Shown: positions 35,638-44,502 of the stretch, one piece after another | How the letters are laid out: each line of letters opens with the position of its first letter | How positions within the stretch are numbered: the first letter of the stretch is position 1 | Origin: Arenibacter certesii DSM 19833 | Lineage (GTDB): Bacteria > Bacteroidota > Bacteroidia > Flavobacteriales > Flavobacteriaceae | Reading direction: 5' to 3' | Assembly: GCF_000429545.1 (NCBI RefSeq) | Contig: NZ_AUCB01000005.1 | Span: forward strand, 62,001-126,000 | Length of the DNA stretch: 64,000 bases | Notes under the pieces: generated by a model | What the model was told of the DNA's origin: nothing | Seen by the model: the letters and a program-made list of their open reading frames with translations, nothing else | Databases searched by the model: none | Made by a program: the position numbers and the translations under genes

Positions 35638-35699
35638 AACAGCCCCTAACACCGAAGAGCATTTAATTAAACTAACTTACAAAATCCTTGAATCTAAAA

Positions 35700-36248
35700 A
35701 TGACAAGACTCCCTATTTATGCAATAGTTCTTTTATCCCTATTATTTATTAATTGCAATACTAACAACGACTTTTTAATCACTAAAGATCAGGTAGGTAA
35801 GCTAGAGAAATCTACCCCCATAGACCAATTGGAAACTATTTTTGCTGCGGACTCCATTGTAAGGGATACAGCATTTACTAATATTGGGGAGCGGGTAAGA
35901 AAAATAGACATCTTTGAAAAGGGAGGAGCACATCTTATGACGCTTACTCCTTCTTTGGACAGCGTACCTAAAGTAGATATAATCCGAATTTACGACCCTA
36001 GGTTCGTGACAGACAAAGGAGTGCGATTAAATAGCACGTTTAAAGATATTAGAGATAAGCATAAAATTGCAAAAATCGTTACCGCATTAAATAATGTGGT
36101 GGTATTCCTTAAGGATTCGGACGCCTATTTCACTATTGCAAAAACAGAGCTACCTAGTAGCCTTCAATACACTTCTAGCACCAATATTGAAGCGGTTCAG
36201 ATTCCTGACGCTGCTAAAATAAAGTACATCATGGTGGGTTGGGAATAA
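35700..36248 (+). CDS. Lipoprotein of unknown function
   Basis: 182 residues from ATG 35700; an upstream TTG (35688) is in frame. Lipobox FINC (Cys19). The mature part has DQVGKLEKSTPIDQLETIF, repeated beta-strand-like segments and no catalytic motif. It lies between the HerA-like ATPase and an alpha/beta hydrolase gene, with its end overlapping a longer version of the latter. I do not recognise the family. Confidence 0.6.
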   Translation: MTRLPIYAIVLLSLLFINCNTNNDFLITKDQVGKLEKSTPIDQLETIFAADSIVRDTAFTNIGERVRKIDIFEKGGAHLMTLTPSLDSVPKVDIIRIYDPRFVTDKGVRLNSTFKDIRDKHKIAKIVTALNNVVVFLKDSDAYFTIAKTELPSSLQYTSSTNIEAVQIPDAAKIKYIMVGWE

Positions 36249-36256
36249 TACAACGA

Positions 36257-37096
36257 ATGAACAAAATCCTATACCATACCATGGCATTGTCCTATGGGGC
36301 GTACTTTAATAGCCTTGCGCTTTTTTCACCATCCCTAGCAGCGAAAAAAGCATTAAACCTATTTAGCACGCCTAGAAGAGGAAGAGTATTGCCCCATCAG
36401 GAGCAGTTTCTAACCAATGCCAAGGGAAAAATGGTTTTCATCAACGGCTTGGGTATACAAACCTATCATTGGTCGGGCGACAATGAAACGGTACTACTAA
36501 TGCATGGCTGGGAAAGCAATGCCTTTAGGTGGCGCAACCTAATTGAAGCGCTACTAGAAAGACGTTTTAACATCCTGGCCTTTGATGCACCAGGACATGG
36601 TTATTCCGAAGGCAATATGCTAAACTTGCCCATTTACTCAGACAGCGCCAAGCAAATTATTAAAATGTACAAGCCCCAATATATAATAGGACACTCTATG
36701 GGCGGCCTAGCAACAATTCATCACCAATACCAGAATCCAAATACTTCTATTCAAAAAATAGTCTCCTTAGGTGCTCCTGCCGAACTTTCTCAGCTTATGG
36801 AACACTACCAAGACCTACTTAAGTTTAATAACAAGGTTCTACAAGGAATAGACAATTACCTCTACGAGCACTACAGTTTTAGAATTAAGGATATCTCTAC
36901 CCCAATATACGCGCAATCTATAGCTAAACCAGGTTTAATTATACATGATAAGGAAGATACCATTACTCCCTTTAAGGCTTCAGAGTCCTTACACCAAAAC
37001 TGGGAAAACAGTCAACTGATAGCTACTTCAGGCTTAGGGCATTCCCTTCATCAAGATGAGATAAATCAAAAAATAGCCGATTTCCTAAGCTCCTAG
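36257..37096 (+). CDS. Alpha/beta hydrolase
   Basis: 279 residues from ATG 36257; an upstream TTG would overlap the preceding gene. Core motifs are LMHGWESNAFRW (oxyanion), FDAPGHGYSEG, GHSMGGLA (nucleophile Ser), HDKEDTITPF (Asp) and GLGHSLH (His). It resembles lysophospholipase/esterase-type hydrolases of the cytoplasm; the substrate is unknown. Convergent with the sugar isomerase gene. Confidence 0.8.
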   Translation: MNKILYHTMALSYGAYFNSLALFSPSLAAKKALNLFSTPRRGRVLPHQEQFLTNAKGKMVFINGLGIQTYHWSGDNETVLLMHGWESNAFRWRNLIEALLERRFNILAFDAPGHGYSEGNMLNLPIYSDSAKQIIKMYKPQYIIGHSMGGLATIHHQYQNPNTSIQKIVSLGAPAELSQLMEHYQDLLKFNNKVLQGIDNYLYEHYSFRIKDISTPIYAQSIAKPGLIIHDKEDTITPFKASESLHQNWENSQLIATSGLGHSLHQDEINQKIADFLSS

Positions 37097-37131
37097 AAAG
37101 CGCTATATTCCTGATTGATATAATAGGCAAA

Positions 37132-37968
37132 CTAAAATCTTTTCATGTACTTCATATTGTGCGCCATACTCTGGAAAGGTGAGTTTGCATATTCTTCTTG
37201 TTCTATAAATATATATTCTAGCCCCGAATCTTTCTTATGCGCTAACATTTGTGGAATATTAAGTCCGCCCTTACCAAACTCGGTACTTTCTTTTTTCTCC
37301 ATGTCCATATCCTTTAGGTGCCATAATGGAAATCTCCCCTTATATCTTTTAAAATAATCCAAAGGGTCTTTTCCGGCGACCACCACCCAACCTAAATCTA
37401 GTTCCATATGTACTAAATCTGCTTGGGAATTATTTAGGAGCACCTCATATAGCACTTCCCCATTATGCGACTCAAATTCATATTCATGGTTGTGGTAACC
37501 AAATTTTATTCCTCTTTTCTTACAATCTTCACCAGCTTTATTGAACGCTTCCGCAACTGCTTTATAATTATCCACAGTCTGACCATTAGTAGGTAGGGAT
37601 GAACAAATTAGATACTCTTGGCCCGACTCTGAAGCTTGGTCCAGGGTATTTGCCCAATTTTCGTCCAAGGCAATATGGCCACTCCGAAGTGTCATTCCCA
37701 AGGATTTGCACACCTCTTTCATTTCTTTTGGCCCAAGCCCGTAGTACAACCCTTTAGCACTCCTAGCCGTTTCTATTTGCTTTATGCCAAGTGCGGCAAT
37801 CTTTTCCAAAGTCCCTCTAGCATCCGCCAACATTTCATCGCGGAAAGTATATAATTGGACACCTAAATTTTGCTCCGCTTTTTTCTGCGCAAAAGTTAAT
37901 GAAGGTAGCAATACAGCTCCTGTGGCCAATAAGCCCGATTTTAATAAAAACTCTTTTCTCGTTGTCAT
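37132..37968 (-). CDS. Exported sugar phosphate isomerase/epimerase-like TIM-barrel protein
   Basis: 278 residues from ATG 37968. The N-terminus TTRKEFLLKSGLLATGAVLLP resembles a Tat-like signal, with RKEFLLK in place of the canonical twin arginine. The rest has the xylose-isomerase-like (AP_endonuc_2) barrel pattern: LGVQLYTFRDEM, GYHNHEYEF, VHMELDLGWVV, WHLKDMD and YIFIEQE, where Glu, His and Asp form the metal site. It is the last gene of a three-gene minus-strand operon with an aldo/keto reductase and an esterase. Confidence 0.8.
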   Translation of the reverse strand: MTTRKEFLLKSGLLATGAVLLPSLTFAQKKAEQNLGVQLYTFRDEMLADARGTLEKIAALGIKQIETARSAKGLYYGLGPKEMKEVCKSLGMTLRSGHIALDENWANTLDQASESGQEYLICSSLPTNGQTVDNYKAVAEAFNKAGEDCKKRGIKFGYHNHEYEFESHNGEVLYEVLLNNSQADLVHMELDLGWVVVAGKDPLDYFKRYKGRFPLWHLKDMDMEKKESTEFGKGGLNIPQMLAHKKDSGLEYIFIEQEEYANSPFQSMAHNMKYMKRF

Positions 37969-37985
37969 AGTTAATGGTTTAAAAA

Positions 37986-38957
37986 TTATTGAGACCAAGA
38001 AGTTGGCTTTCTATCCCAACGATGTTCTTTTAGCTCTTGATATAGTTCTTTAGAAAGGCCCTTTCCATCACTCAAGGCCGTATTCATCAATACGTTTCGT
38101 TCCTTTCTCATTCCAGGAATAATGGTACTCACTATTCTATTCATAGTAATAAATCGCAGGGCCATTTCTGCCATAGTCATCCCCGCTGGCACCAAAGGCC
38201 TAAGCTTATCTGCTCTTTCAGCGCTTTCAGCTAAATTCTCTGGAACAAAATAACTAGCACTCCAACTATCTTCTGGGAATACGGTATCTTTAGTAATATT
38301 ACCGGTAAGCGTACCCTCATCAAAAGGGACCCTAGCAATAACCGCTATATTTAAATCTTCGCATAACGGAAAAAGTTTGTCTTCGGGAGCTTGGTCAAAA
38401 ATATTATAAATCACTTGTACCGATTCAAACATCCCGGTTTTTAATGCTTCTATCCCATTTTCGGGTTCCCAGCGATTAACACTAATCCCCATAGCCGCTA
38501 TTTTTCCCGAAGCTTTTAAATCCTCTACCGCACGCTTCCATTCTTCCTGATGAGACCAACTGTCATCCCAAGTATGGAACTGCAAAAGATCTATCTGCTC
38601 TACACCTAAGTTTTTCAAGGACTTCTCGGTATACTCAATAATATGGTTCTTGGGATAGGATTGCTCCAAAGTGTATTCGGGTTTTGCCGGCCATTTAAAA
38701 TTCTTCGCTGGAATTTTAGTAGCCGCATATAATTTCTTGTCAGGATGCCTCCTCAACAATTCCCCTAATAAGTTTTCACTATGTCCGTGACCATATGCCC
38801 AAGCGGTATCAAAGAAATTTACCCCCCGTTCTACAGCAAGATCCAAAGCCTTAACAGAAAGCAGGTCATCTTCCTCTGTCCACTCCCCCATCCCCCACAT
38901 TCCATATCCTATCTCACCTACATCCCATTGCGGCACTCCAAATTTCCTATGTATCAT
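37986..38957 (-). CDS. Aldo/keto reductase
   Basis: 323 residues. Catalytic tetrad positions are visible: Asp in FFDTAWAYGHGHSE, Tyr of WAYG, Lys in AATKIPAKN and His in LQFHTWDD. An NAD(P)H-dependent oxidoreductase of the AKR superfamily. It overlaps or abuts the isomerase gene and follows the esterase gene, so it is probably part of a sugar-processing operon; the substrate is not known. Confidence 0.85.
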   Translation of the reverse strand: MIHRKFGVPQWDVGEIGYGMWGMGEWTEEDDLLSVKALDLAVERGVNFFDTAWAYGHGHSENLLGELLRRHPDKKLYAATKIPAKNFKWPAKPEYTLEQSYPKNHIIEYTEKSLKNLGVEQIDLLQFHTWDDSWSHQEEWKRAVEDLKASGKIAAMGISVNRWEPENGIEALKTGMFESVQVIYNIFDQAPEDKLFPLCEDLNIAVIARVPFDEGTLTGNITKDTVFPEDSWSASYFVPENLAESAERADKLRPLVPAGMTMAEMALRFITMNRIVSTIIPGMRKERNVLMNTALSDGKGLSKELYQELKEHRWDRKPTSWSQ

Positions 38958-39010
38958 TTTCCGTATTTAACTATTCCTGAAATATTTAAAATCTCTTATT
39001 CCTTTATATT

Positions 39011-39871
39011 TTAATATTGATGGAAGGCATCGGACACAAATTCCAACACCTTAGGCAATGATTCTCGCCAATACGTCCAGCTATGCCCACCATCCCTTAC
39101 TCTATATTCATGAGGTATTTCCTTTTTTTTCATGGCAATATGCACTAAGCTATTGCCTTCATATAGAAAATCATCATCGCCACAATCTATATACCATCGC
39201 ACCGATTTTATATCCTCTACCGCCATATTTTGAATTAAGGAAATAGCGTTATGCTTATCAAAATAAGCCTTAACATCCCTTTTGTTATAATTTTCATCAT
39301 TCCTCTTTAATCGTTCTTCCATCTCCGAAACACGTAATGGACCAATATATGCGCTTAATGGACAGGCAGAAGAAAATAATTCGGGTCGATATAGGGCGTA
39401 CATAAATGCCCCACCTCCTCCCATAGACAGACCTGCAACGGCCCTATAGCGCTTCTCTGATTTAATTCGATATTGTTTTTCCACATGGGGCATTAATTCT
39501 TCAAAAAAGAAATCTTCATAGCGCCAATCCCCATTAATAGAATTGAAATAACCGCGAACCCCACTATTTGCATCGGGCATTATAATAATCAAAGGGGTAG
39601 CTTTTCCTTCCTTAATGGCTAAATCCGTAATACGTAAGACCTCACCAAATTGTATCCAGCCCGTTTGATCGTCCCCCGCACCATGAAGTAAATACAAGAC
39701 CGGATAACTCCTTTGGGAAGTTTCATAATCTGGCGGTAGGTAAACGGCATATTTCCGCTCACTATCTAAAATAGTGCTCTTCATGGAAAGTTCATCAAAT
39801 ACTTTTCCAGATTGTGCATTAGCCGCCCACAGCCCGGAAATAAGGAATAAAAATATAAACTGATTTTTCAT
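39011..39871 (-). CDS. Secreted esterase (esterase D / feruloyl esterase-like)
   Basis: 286 residues from ATG 39871; a longer frame from 39925 would add a non-signal leader. Signal peptide MKNQFIFLFLISGLWAANAQ. Motifs: LYLLHGAGDDQTGW, IIMPDANSG, GLSMGGGGAF (nucleophile Ser), CGDDDFLYEGN (Asp) and DGGHSW (His). This matches the esterase/Ig-less feruloyl or acetyl esterase type. First gene of the operon with the aldo/keto reductase. Confidence 0.85.
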   Translation of the reverse strand: MKNQFIFLFLISGLWAANAQSGKVFDELSMKSTILDSERKYAVYLPPDYETSQRSYPVLYLLHGAGDDQTGWIQFGEVLRITDLAIKEGKATPLIIIMPDANSGVRGYFNSINGDWRYEDFFFEELMPHVEKQYRIKSEKRYRAVAGLSMGGGGAFMYALYRPELFSSACPLSAYIGPLRVSEMEERLKRNDENYNKRDVKAYFDKHNAISLIQNMAVEDIKSVRWYIDCGDDDFLYEGNSLVHIAMKKKEIPHEYRVRDGGHSWTYWRESLPKVLEFVSDAFHQY

Positions 39872-40044
39872 AGGTGATAATATCTTTAGGGAATAGCGAG
39901 AAATCCTAAACGAAATCCCTTCCAATCGGATTTATTAAAAATAGAAAATATTTATCGCTTTACACCTAACAATGAAAGGATTAAATCTTTAAAAAAATCC
40001 ATGGGGTCTATAGTTTTAAAAGGTGGTAATCGGTATATAAAGAA

Positions 40045-40109
40045 AAGTCCGTTAGAGATAGTAAATCCACAGCATCTTGTGCTAAATTTCTACTGTTCCT
40101 AACGGACTT
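40045..40109 (-). terminator. Terminator of fabV
   Basis: AAGTCCGTTAG (40045-40055) pairs perfectly with CTAACGGACTT (40099-40109) across a 43-base loop that can fold a small inner hairpin. It lies about 40 bases past the fabV stop codon. Confidence 0.55.
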
Positions 40110-40147
40110 AAATTATAAATGTAGGCTATCTTCTAATTAGCAATAAC

Positions 40148-41335
40148 TTATTGCAACCCTGCAATCTCTACCATTTCATTAACATCTTTATCATAGTCTA
40201 CACCAGGCACCATAAATCCAAATAGATTAAAGAAGTCTTTTTTATACCCTTCTAGATCTCCAATGCTTGGCAAAGTTTCTGTTGTAGCCTTTTCCCATAG
40301 TTCTGCTACTTGAGCCTGTACATCATCGCGCATCTCCCAATCGTCAATTCTAATTCTACCTTGATCATCTGTTGGCGTGCTATCTGAATACAATCGGTCT
40401 TGGAACAAGCGCTGTATCTGCTCTATACATCCTTCATGAATTCCCTTTTCTTTCATCACTTTATAAAGTAGGGATATATAAAGAGGTATTACCGGAATAG
40501 CAGAACTTGCTTGGGTAACCAAGGCTTTATTTACAGAGACATAAGCTTCTCCTCCTATTGCTTTTAGGCTATCTCCAATTTCAAAGGCTGTAGCTTCTAA
40601 ATGATCTTTCGCCCTACCTATAGTACCTTTCCTATAAACTGGTTCAGTAAGCGCTGGGCCAATATAGGAATAGGCAACTGTTTTACTACCGTTGGCTAAT
40701 AGTCCTTCTTCTTGAAGCGCATCCATCCACATCTTCCAGTCTTCTCCACCCATAACTGCAATAGTATTATCCACATCATCCCCAACTGCGGGTTCTATGG
40801 AAATATCTGAAACTACCCCTGTATGGAAGTCAACCGTTTTATTTTTATAGCTAGACCCAATTGGTTTTAGTACTGACTTGTATTTAACGCCTGTTTCGGG
40901 ATGTGTTCTAACTGGCGAAGCCAAACTATAGATTACTAGATCAACTTGACCCAAATCTGCCTTGATTAAATCTAAGGTCTGTCTTTTAATCTCTTTAGAG
41001 AATGCGTCCCCATTAATACTTTTTGCATAGAGTCCGGCTTTATGGGCTTCCTCCTCAAAAAAGGCGCTATTATACCATCCTGGAGAAGCCGGTCTACCTG
41101 CAGAAGGTGGTTTTTCAAAAAACACTCCAATTGTAGCTGCGTCTGACCCAAAGGCGCTAGTTATTCTAGAAGCTAGTCCAAACCCAGTAGACGCCCCAAT
41201 AACCAACACTTTTTTAGCCCCATTAATGGCTCTCTTTGATTTTATATGCTCAATTTGATCAATAACGTTTTGTTGACATCCAGTAGGATGTGAAGTGAGG
41301 CATATAAACCCTCTTGTTCTAGGTTCTATAATCAT
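40148..41335 (-). CDS. fabV: Trans-2-enoyl-ACP reductase FabV
   Basis: 395 residues, the normal FabV length. The N-terminal MIIEPRTRGFICLTSHPTGC, the cofactor loop VLVIGASTGFGLASR, and YSYIGPALTEPVYRKGTIG with the Tyr-x8-Lys catalytic pair identify FabV, an NADH-dependent enoyl-acyl carrier protein reductase of fatty acid synthesis. FabV enzymes are generally insensitive to triclosan. It stands alone in the window. Confidence 0.95.
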   Translation of the reverse strand: MIIEPRTRGFICLTSHPTGCQQNVIDQIEHIKSKRAINGAKKVLVIGASTGFGLASRITSAFGSDAATIGVFFEKPPSAGRPASPGWYNSAFFEEEAHKAGLYAKSINGDAFSKEIKRQTLDLIKADLGQVDLVIYSLASPVRTHPETGVKYKSVLKPIGSSYKNKTVDFHTGVVSDISIEPAVGDDVDNTIAVMGGEDWKMWMDALQEEGLLANGSKTVAYSYIGPALTEPVYRKGTIGRAKDHLEATAFEIGDSLKAIGGEAYVSVNKALVTQASSAIPVIPLYISLLYKVMKEKGIHEGCIEQIQRLFQDRLYSDSTPTDDQGRIRIDDWEMRDDVQAQVAELWEKATTETLPSIGDLEGYKKDFFNLFGFMVPGVDYDKDVNEMVEIAGLQ

Positions 41336-41721
41336 GTTCTGTTTCTTTTCAAAGCCTAATGCTCTTGCAATAAGCGTAGTAGTTAAAGTGTTTAAAATTT
41401 ACCAATTATCGAAGATATAGAAAAGATTTATAAGACACCCCTAACGATCATAAAATTGAATGAAAAAAAATCTCCAAGTCGTTATCAAAAGTTGCCTATA
41501 CAACTGAAAAACAAATCTTAACCAGAAATGATATTTCCAGATTTAAAAATACTATAGTGGCACTCCCCTCCCCATACTAAGCAATGGTAAAATGCCGGAC
41601 GATCTATAAAGCTCTTAAGACATAAGACGCTAATTATCAATTCATCTAACATAACAAAAGGGATGTTATTACGTTATCGTATGTAATTTACTTTGGATAA
41701 CGCCTACCAAATTCTAAACTC
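41336..41721. other. Intergenic region
   Basis: 386 bases between fabV and the small lipoprotein gene. AT-rich with no clear repeat or hairpin. It must contain the fabV promoter; no strong TAnnTTTG box was found. Confidence 0.4.
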
Positions 41722-41871
41722 ATGAAAAAAGCGGCTATTGTTCTCATCATATTTTTTTGCTGCATTGCCATTGGCAGCTGTACTAATGATGAAAATGATG
41801 AGAAGATTGACGTAATATTCCCTATAGACAGTACTAAAATCAAGCAGTCGGTTCGGATTATAAGCGCTTAA
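41722..41871 (+). CDS. 49-residue lipoprotein
   Basis: ATG 41722 to TAA 41869-41871. The peptide has a classic lipoprotein signal (MKKAAIVLIIFFCCIAIGSC) with a lipobox GSC, then an acidic stretch NDENDEK and a short tail ending IISA. No known domain. It may be a real very short lipoprotein or the remains of a longer one; its clear signal favours a gene. Confidence 0.55.
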   Translation: MKKAAIVLIIFFCCIAIGSCTNDENDEKIDVIFPIDSTKIKQSVRIISA

Positions 41872-41949
41872 GGCCATAATAAGTAGCTTGTAAATATGCT
41901 CCTTTTATAGAGTGCTATTTATGAAATGCTATAGTGAAAGTGCTAATTG

Positions 41950-43014
41950 TTAAAAAGTAATTACGAAGGTAGTTCCCTCATTAATTTTACTATCTACAGT
42001 TATAGAACCTCCTAGGCTTGTTATATGGTTATAGACCAAGTATAATCCAACACCCTTACTGTCACTATTACCGTGGAATTTTTGGTTCAGGCCAAATATT
42101 TTATCTCCTACCGCTTCTAAATCGAAGCCAAGGCCATTATCGGTAAAAACCAGCTGTTTCTTCCCGTTTGTCATAGCTGTGGTCATATGAATTACCGGAG
42201 GAATGTCGGGTCTAGCATATTTTATAGAATTGGTCAATAGGTTTAAAAAAATGCTTTCCAAATAATTTCTATTGAAAAGAACCGTAGGCAATTCTGAAAA
42301 ATCCAGTTTTATTTTCACCTTTGAATTTCCCAAGAGCGAACCTATAGACTGCTGAACATATTTAAAGGTTGATTCAAATTCTACCTCTTCCAGCTCTACC
42401 TTCAGCGAATCGTTCGTACTTAACAGATCCACATATTTATCCATAGACTTATGAAGACCTTCCGTAGCCATCCTCATATAGTCTAAAGTTTCCAAAACTT
42501 CCGGATCAGTAATTTTAGATAAGTCCAAAATACTAAATATGGACAAGAGGTTGTTTACTGGAGATCTTAAATCGTGAGAAGTGGTATAGTTAAGTTGTTT
42601 TAAGTCTTTATTTATCTTTTCCAATTGAGCCATATGACCATTCCGCTCTTCTTCCAACTTTTTTTTGTGCGTAATATTTTTGGCAATCGCATATATCAAC
42701 TGTTTATCTGGCAATGGGATAGAGGTCCAATGCAACCATACTATTTCTCCAGACGCTGTTACAAATCGGTTTTCATAGTTGATCAAGGGAACTTCTTTTT
42801 TTAAATTCTCTCGATAGCTGGCTGTTAGAGGTTGGTCCTCTTTATAAATAAATTGAGAAATATAATTGGAAAACAGCACTTCTTCAGGGTAGCCTAAAAG
42901 CTTACGGAAGGCTGGATTTATTTTTTTAAAATATCCATCATAACCTGCAATGCATAGCAAGTCCATAGATAGCTCAAAGAAAGGCTCAAGACTGAGTTCA
43001 ACGGTTTTCTCCAT
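41950..43014 (-). CDS. Cytoplasmic PAS sensor histidine kinase
   Basis: 354 residues without membrane segments. An N-terminal PAS domain (about 8-120) has FFELSMDLLCIAGYDGYF and FVTASGEIVWLHW. The dimerisation/phosphoacceptor box is TSHDLRSPVNNLLSI (about 143-158, His146-like). The ATPase domain has NLLTNSIKYA (N box), DNGLGFD and GVGLYLV (G boxes). It has no receiver and no response regulator gene nearby, so the partner is unknown. Confidence 0.85.
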   Translation of the reverse strand: MEKTVELSLEPFFELSMDLLCIAGYDGYFKKINPAFRKLLGYPEEVLFSNYISQFIYKEDQPLTASYRENLKKEVPLINYENRFVTASGEIVWLHWTSIPLPDKQLIYAIAKNITHKKKLEEERNGHMAQLEKINKDLKQLNYTTSHDLRSPVNNLLSIFSILDLSKITDPEVLETLDYMRMATEGLHKSMDKYVDLLSTNDSLKVELEEVEFESTFKYVQQSIGSLLGNSKVKIKLDFSELPTVLFNRNYLESIFLNLLTNSIKYARPDIPPVIHMTTAMTNGKKQLVFTDNGLGFDLEAVGDKIFGLNQKFHGNSDSKGVGLYLVYNHITSLGGSITVDSKINEGTTFVITF

Positions 43015-43117
43015 AAAGGCATTTTAAATATCGAAATATTAAATTAATATTTCCGTCTAAAATCAAAAAAATAAGAATAATGGCAAAAAATAGTTAGCTG
43101 CAAGAGAGTCAATAAAA

Positions 43118-43149
43118 AAAGCCCGCATTCTATAATAGCTGCGGGCTTT
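43118..43149 (-). terminator. Terminator of folD
   Basis: AAAGCCCGCA (43118-43127) and TGCGGGCTTT (43140-43149) form a perfect 10-base stem with a 12-base loop. Read on the minus strand it is followed by a run of T. It begins five bases after the folD stop codon. Confidence 0.85.
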
Positions 43150-43154
43150 AAAAA

Positions 43155-44039
43155 TTATTTTTTATTTCTATGCCTTTCCCTAGCCAGTAGGGTATTCTTT
43201 AACAACATTGCAATCGTCATGGGACCAACCCCGCCAGGAACAGGTGTAATAAAAGAAGCCTTCTTACTTACATTCTCAAAATCGACATCTCCCGTAATAT
43301 AGTATCCTTTTTCTTTAGTTTCGTCCGGTACTCTTGTAATACCTACATCTATTATAACCGCATCATCCTTTACCATCTCTGCTTTTAAAAAGTTGGGAAC
43401 TCCTAGGGCCGAAATTATAATATCTGCCTGCGAGGTAATCTGGGTAATATTTTTTGTGTGACTATGGGTTAAGGTTACCGTTGAATTCCCTGGCCAGCCT
43501 TTTCTTCCCATTAATATACTCATAGGTCTACCAACTATATGACTTCTACCAATTACAACGGTATGCTTGCCCTGAGTATCTACCTTATAACGTTCTAACA
43601 GCTCCAAAATGCCGAAGGGAGTGGCAGGAATGAAGGTACTCATATCCAAGGCCATTTTTCCAAAGTTGGTAGGATGAAATCCGTCTACATCTTTATCCGG
43701 ATCTACTGCCAACAACACACGCTGCGTATCTATTTGTTCTGGCAACGGCAATTGAACAATAAACCCATCTATATTCTCGTCTTTGTTTAGCTCTTCAATT
43801 TTATTTAACAACTCTAGCTCTGAAGTGGTACTGGGTAGTTGCACCAAGGTAGATTCGAAACCTACTCGCTTACAAGACTTTACTTTACTACCTACATAGG
43901 TTAAGCTAGCCCCATCGTTACCTACGATTACTGCTGCCAAATGAGGCACTTTTTCTCCTCGTTCCCGCATTTTTGCCACCTCAGCGGCAATTTCTTCCTT
44001 AATTTGATTCGATACTTTTTTACCGTCTAGTATTTCCAT
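43155..44039 (-). CDS. folD: Bifunctional methylenetetrahydrofolate dehydrogenase/cyclohydrolase FolD
   Basis: 294 residues, normal length. Motifs: GNDGASLTYVGSKVKSCKR with the catalytic Lys after Tyr, GFIVQLPLPEQI, DVDGFHPTNFG, PATPFGILELLERY, VVIGRSHIVGRPMS and the NADP site. FolD makes 10-formyl-tetrahydrofolate. A strong terminator follows it and a decayed gene lies upstream, before ffh. Confidence 0.95.
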   Translation of the reverse strand: MEILDGKKVSNQIKEEIAAEVAKMRERGEKVPHLAAVIVGNDGASLTYVGSKVKSCKRVGFESTLVQLPSTTSELELLNKIEELNKDENIDGFIVQLPLPEQIDTQRVLLAVDPDKDVDGFHPTNFGKMALDMSTFIPATPFGILELLERYKVDTQGKHTVVIGRSHIVGRPMSILMGRKGWPGNSTVTLTHSHTKNITQITSQADIIISALGVPNFLKAEMVKDDAVIIDVGITRVPDETKEKGYYITGDVDFENVSKKASFITPVPGGVGPMTIAMLLKNTLLARERHRNKK

Positions 44040-44075
44040 TTGTTCGTATTCAGTTCTCAGTAGCAGTTGGCAGTA

Positions 44076-44436
44076 CTAAACACCAAACTTCCCTGGGTTA
44101 TTAATCATATATTGTAATAATCTACCTTTTTCCAAGTTCCTATTGGTAAGATCTTGTTTTTTTAGTTGATAAAAAGTGACAAGATTCTGCAAAATCTAGC
44201 TAAACTAGCGTTTCAGAGTTCTCACTACCTGCATCGGTCAGCCCACTAATAATAGGCTTCTCATAGCGCCTTTTTCTATACGCTGCCAAAATTTTGCCAC
44301 AAACAGAATCAGAATACCTTCTTATTTAGTCGGTCCATATATAAGTTTCTCTTTTTGAAAACGATTTTGACACTTTAAATATCTCCGTCGCTACATGGAA
44401 TCCTTTTTGGTAGGCTAACAAATTATTATATCCCAT
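44076..44436 (-). pseudogene. Decayed four-helix-bundle (23S rRNA intervening-sequence) protein gene
   Basis: Reading the minus strand from ATG 44436 gives NLLAYQKGFHVATEIFKVS, then TD-stop-IRRYSDSVCGKILAAYRKRRYEKPIISGLTDAGSENSETLV-stop-LDFAE..., broken into short pieces here. These match the family pattern AYQKGF, TDQIRRSS, AYRKRRY, LTDADAENSET and VWLDFA. The first stop replaces the conserved Gln (CAA to TAA) at codon 37, the second a Trp (TGG to TAG) at codon 79, with more stops at 99 and 105. The family's C-terminal MINNPEKFG-like end survives in another frame (to 44076), so there is also a frameshift. Total length fits the normal 120 residues. Confidence 0.85.
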
Positions 44437-44502
44437 ACTTACGATTTAATTTTCAAGGATTAAAATATAAGCTGCTACCAAAAACTGCCAACCTTTAAAA
44501 AA

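Noticed and set aside
44040-44502. SRP RNA gene next to ffh
   Set aside because: The gap reads as a decayed four-helix-bundle gene instead.
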